DNA of 34,665 nucleotides from Gammaproteobacteria bacterium (GTDB lineage: Bacteria > Pseudomonadota > Gammaproteobacteria > Pseudomonadales > Pseudohongiellaceae). The DNA lies in assembly GCA_002730035.1 (NCBI GenBank), contig PBYU01000003.1, forward strand, positions 8,729 to 43,393, written 5' to 3'. Under the pieces are notes generated by a model. The model saw only the letters and a program-made list of their open reading frames with translations, did not search any database and was not told the origin of the DNA. The position numbers were made by a program, and so were the translations under genes. Below are positions 32,260 through 34,665 of this stretch, piece after piece. Positions within the stretch are counted from its first letter, which is position 1. Each line of letters opens with the position of its first letter.

Positions 32260-32346
32260 ATGTCTAAACCCTGGCGCCATGTAGCAATTACACTCCTACT
32301 CGCCGCGGTCTTGTTTGTGGGTGTAACCTACCTTCTGATGTATTGA
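32260..32346 (+). CDS. 28-residue single-span membrane protein
   Basis: A short ORF reading MSKPWRHVAITLLLAAVLF, ending in GVTYLLMY. It has a basic N-terminus, one hydrophobic helix and a short tail, the form of a small inner-membrane subunit. AAGGAGA stands six bases before ATG 32260, a stronger ribosome site than those of the flanking genes. It lies 48 bp after DUF6644 copy 2 in the same direction. It could be a small accessory subunit of the membrane proteins. No homology claim is possible at this size. Confidence 0.6.
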   Translation: MSKPWRHVAITLLLAAVLFVGVTYLLMY

Positions 32347-32542
32347 TATCTGTGGAATAAGTATATTGTCCCCGAATTGTTCTGCCATTGTGCACGCCCC
32401 AATTCACTTGGTCCTGTGCGTTATAGGTTTTTCAGCCGACTGAGCGTACCAGACCTCGCTATCAGAAACTGAGCGGCCTGTTTGTACAATTTCGAAGATG
32501 GTTTTACAATCAAGGCTCCTTTAAGCATCAAAATAGTCCATA

Positions 32543-33391
32543 GTGAACCTAATAAAAGTCAAAATCCTTTCTGTATCATTCCTACTTGTTACTTTTAATT
32601 TCGCTCAAGCAGAAGACTCACCCTACAGGGCACCGCGTGGTCCTGATGGGATTCACCCTGACCTCAACGGTATCTGGCAAGCGCTCAATGAGGCGAACTA
32701 TGACCTCGAGTTTCATATGGCTAAAGCGGCGATGGCACTTCGCGATGGTCCTCATGGATCTGTCCCAGCCAAGGCCGTACTCGCGCTGGGTGCTGTCGGG
32801 TCAGTACCACCGGGAATTGGTGTGGTTGAAGGGGGGGAAATACCCTACAAACCGGAAGCCACAAAAAAGAGAGACGAAAATCGCAGGAACTGGTTGGATA
32901 ATGATCCCGAAATCAAATGCTATCTTCCCGGCGTACCAAGAGCAACCTACATGCCCCATCCGTTTCAGATTTTTCAGAGCGAGTCTGAGTTCTTCATCGC
33001 TTATCAATACGCCGGAGCAGTTCGCGACATCTACTCTGTAGATCCCGGTCCCGCACCCATAGACTCATGGATGGGTCAGTCTGTTGCCTCCTGGGAGGGA
33101 GAGACGCTGGTACTGAATGTGACAGGTCTGAATCCGGAAACATGGTTCGATCGTTCTGGTAACCATCATGGTGATAAGTTACAGGTAACAGAACGCTATA
33201 CACCCATGGGGCCGAATCATCTTCATTATGAAGCCACCATTACTGACCCGGACACCTTTACTAAACCCTGGAAAATCAGTATGCCTTTGTATCGTCGCAT
33301 GGAGACAAATGCCCAGCTGCTGGATTTTAAATGCGTCGAGTTTGTTGAGGAGTTGATGTACGGTAAATGGCGACGTAATCCTCTGGATTAG
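32543..33391 (+). CDS. Exported PDLNG-family protein, function unknown
   Basis: 282 residues starting at GTG 32543; no ATG is available and the ribosome site is weak. A signal peptide (VKILSVSFLLVTFNFAQA) is followed by GIHPDLNGIWQALNEANYD, then CYLPGVPRATYMPHPFQI and SWEGETLVLNVTGLN, LQVTERYTPMG, FKCVEFVEEL. Motif order matches the minus-strand protein at 29696-30769. A His-His pair (GNHHGDK) and Cys residues could bind metal. The 196-bp gap before it holds no other gene I can support. Confidence 0.7.
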   Translation: MNLIKVKILSVSFLLVTFNFAQAEDSPYRAPRGPDGIHPDLNGIWQALNEANYDLEFHMAKAAMALRDGPHGSVPAKAVLALGAVGSVPPGIGVVEGGEIPYKPEATKKRDENRRNWLDNDPEIKCYLPGVPRATYMPHPFQIFQSESEFFIAYQYAGAVRDIYSVDPGPAPIDSWMGQSVASWEGETLVLNVTGLNPETWFDRSGNHHGDKLQVTERYTPMGPNHLHYEATITDPDTFTKPWKISMPLYRRMETNAQLLDFKCVEFVEELMYGKWRRNPLD

Positions 33392-33416
33392 ATTGTAAGG
33401 AGTCCAGCTACAGTAA

Positions 33417-33583
33417 ATGAGAAATCCTACAATAGGACTATCTAAGGGTTGCATCTCACTGGCTCCTACTTCGGTTGTTGGCCCAGTCCACATTGAATCT
33501 TTACCAGATCTCAGTGGTACTATGACGTGGCAACCCTGACTCCGATGGGACATACTTTGCATGCACTTCTTTTTGGAAGCTGA
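33417..33583 (+). pseudogene. Frameshifted N-terminal remnant of a third PDLSG-family protein
   Basis: From ATG 33417 the frame reads through VVGPVHIESLPDLSG and closes at TGA 33537. One base over, the sequence continues YDVATLTPMG to TGA 33581. Put together, PDLSG plus TYDVATLTPMG matches the start of the mature protein at 29696-30769 (PDMSGVYDTGTLTPTER), with one missing base after the SG codons. The rest of the gene is absent. This is a decayed third family member between the intact copy and DUF6152. Confidence 0.7.
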
Positions 33584-33634
33584 TGTTGTTGCGCAGGGAG
33601 GGAACTAACTCCCTTTCGTTATTTGGAGACACCT

Positions 33635-34063
33635 ATGATATCTAGACTGTTTGTTCCTATGCTAGTCTTTGTACTTATGCTAGCTACACCTACAAAAATC
33701 AATGCTCATCACGCTTTTGGTGCGGAATTTGATCCTAACAGACCCCTGGTACTTCGTGGCCCTGTGACCAAGATCGAGTGGATTAATCCCCACGCGTGGA
33801 TTCATCTTGAAGTAACCGACGAGAATGGCAGCAAAGAAAGCTGGATGGTGGAAGGTGGTACGCCTAACACTTTGCTACGAAGAGGTATCAATAAAAACTC
33901 TCTGAAGATTGGTACAGTGATCGTTGTCGATGGCTATCAAAGTAAGGACCGTTCAAACCGGGCTAATGGACGAGATATTACCTTCGCCGACGGGCGCAAA
34001 ATCTTTATGGGCACAACGGGTACGGGTGCGCCAATAGACGGTCGTGATCCTAACGAGAGTTAG
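33635..34063 (+). CDS. DUF6152 family exported protein
   Basis: 142 residues from ATG 33635, preceded by GGAG; a TTG four codons earlier overlaps that site. The signal peptide ends LATPTKINA and the mature chain begins HHAFGAEFDPNRPLVLRG, the DUF6152 signature, followed by VTKIEWINPHAWIHLEV, NTLLRRGINKNSLKIG and FADGRKIFMG. Cleavage after NA would leave His-His as the N-terminus. With the His of NPHAW this makes a candidate metal site (inference). The fold is probably a small beta-barrel. It abuts the cytochrome gene (stop TAG followed at once by ATG), so translation is coupled. Confidence 0.8.
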   Translation: MISRLFVPMLVFVLMLATPTKINAHHAFGAEFDPNRPLVLRGPVTKIEWINPHAWIHLEVTDENGSKESWMVEGGTPNTLLRRGINKNSLKIGTVIVVDGYQSKDRSNRANGRDITFADGRKIFMGTTGTGAPIDGRDPNES

Positions 34064-34534
34064 ATGAAGTTACTTCAACTAGGGTTGGTCATCCTGATCC
34101 TCGTACCCGGTTGCAGTAGGCAACAAGAAACCGAATCAGGCGTCTTCAAGATCACTGGTGATACCAAACACGTTATGATGCTGGTTCTGGAACCAGCATC
34201 TGATGTTATTTGGGATTCAAGCGGCAGTATTATTACTGCGCAAGGGGTTGAGGATCTCGCACCCACAACAGAAGAAGAATGGTTAGCAGTAAAACACAGT
34301 GCTGCAGTGATAGTTGAATCGGGAAACCTCCTACTGTTACCTGGCCGTTTCAAAGATAACAAGGACTGGCAGGAAATTTCCTACGGATTGATCGATGTAG
34401 GTCAACGTCTGATCACCGCTATCGACGCTAAGGATAGCCAAGCCATGTTCGATCTTGGAGGGCGACTCTACAATGTCTGCGTCTCCTGCCATCAGTTGTA
34501 CTTGACTCCGGAACAAAAAAGGACCCTACCTTAA
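34064..34534 (+). CDS. Cytochrome c'-like lipoprotein
   Basis: 156 residues. Signal and lipobox are LGLVILILVPGC, so it is a lipoprotein with lipidated Cys 17. The C-terminal half is helical (EEEWLAVKHSAAVIVESGNL, ISYGLIDVGQRLITAIDAKD) and ends with the heme c motif CVSCHQLY near the C-terminus, as in cytochrome c' four-helix bundles and related monoheme proteins. It could donate or receive electrons in the periplasm. It directly follows DUF6152, pointing to a common redox or metal role. Confidence 0.75.
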   Translation: MKLLQLGLVILILVPGCSRQQETESGVFKITGDTKHVMMLVLEPASDVIWDSSGSIITAQGVEDLAPTTEEEWLAVKHSAAVIVESGNLLLLPGRFKDNKDWQEISYGLIDVGQRLITAIDAKDSQAMFDLGGRLYNVCVSCHQLYLTPEQKRTLP

Positions 34535-34665
34535 AACATCTTTTCTGGTGACAAATCCATCACGGAATTCCTTGGTGTGGGTATAAAAGCCTGCAGATCG
34601 TAGCTTCACACTAACCGCCTCTGACTCACGATTCTCCCAATACCATCCATGAATTCCAGAAAATG
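34526..34665 (-). CDS. Partial CDS, C-terminus of an HGWYWENR-type membrane or envelope protein
   Basis: The minus-strand frame entering at the window edge reads SGIHGWYWENRESEAVSVKL, then GFYTHTKEFRDGFVTRKDV and stops at TAG 34528-34526. The HGWYWENR-x(3)-V(S/T)V string is a recurrent C-terminal pattern of an uncharacterised membrane-anchored family in marine gammaproteobacteria (from memory). It overlaps the tail of the convergent cytochrome gene by nine bases. Only 45 codons are inside the window. Confidence 0.6.
   Translation of the reverse strand, partial: FSGIHGWYWENRESEAVSVKLRSAGFYTHTKEFRDGFVTRKDVLR

Noticed and set aside
1..34665. tRNA, rRNA, CRISPR arrays, transposase genes
   Set aside because: Looked for on both strands; no cloverleaf-type T-arm with partners, no spaced direct-repeat array and no transposase motif was found by eye.

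Overview
This 34.7-kb window reads as chromosomal DNA of a heterotrophic, probably marine, gammaproteobacterium. G+C is near 50% by eye. The evidence is a small DUF3012 lipoprotein, a gammaproteobacterial-type BioB, an RND pump with a divergent TetR gene, and a load of acyl-CoA and redox genes (acyl-CoA ligase, SDR, enoyl-CoA hydratase, LLM flavin oxidoreductase, nitroreductase, P450 remnant). Exported DUF6152/DUF6644-type proteins fit the same picture. Family-level placement is inference. I see no rRNA, tRNA, CRISPR array or intact mobile element.

Layout. 0-4.4 kb: class III aminotransferase (+), DUF3012 lipoprotein and AsmA-like protein (-), AMP-forming acyl-CoA ligase (+). 4.4-6.6 kb (-): a glutathione-type pair, a GST followed by a tandem-duplicated DsbA/HCCA-isomerase-fold protein. 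6.7-13 kb: a transglutaminase-like exported protein, an RND permease and its membrane-fusion adaptor (-), divergent from a TetR regulator (+). A perfect-consensus sigma70 promoter overlapped by a 21-bp palindrome lies between the adaptor and regulator genes. 13-18.5 kb: SDR, an exported lysine/proline-rich repeat protein, a two-gene GMC dehydrogenase module, and an SGNH hydrolase with a defective-looking start. 18.7-23.3 kb (+): LLM oxidoreductase, nitroreductase, 2[4Fe-4S] ferredoxin, an acetoacetate-decarboxylase-like protein and enoyl-CoA hydratase.

21-30 kb is unusually rich in gene debris. It holds a frameshifted 3' end of a second enoyl-CoA hydratase, an ammonium-transporter 5' end with an amber codon at position 17 joined to a cytochrome P450 heme-loop fragment, a truncated SnoaL-like ORF ending in a hairpin, and the 3' end of a formate/nitrite transporter. 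Intact genes are interspersed: a LytS-type histidine kinase without a partner regulator, a metallo-beta-lactamase-fold hydrolase, bioB, and two unknown proteins.

29.7-34.6 kb is the best candidate for an undescribed system. It encodes exported proteins sharing a PD(L/M)SG-type N-terminus (one on the minus strand, one on plus, plus a frameshifted third copy) and two tandem DUF6644-like membrane proteins. It also encodes a 28-residue single-span membrane peptide, a DUF6152 protein whose predicted mature N-terminus is His-His, and a lipoprotein with a cytochrome c'-like C-terminal CxxCH. I suggest a periplasmic metal/redox function, but this is inference. The window ends inside a minus-strand gene.
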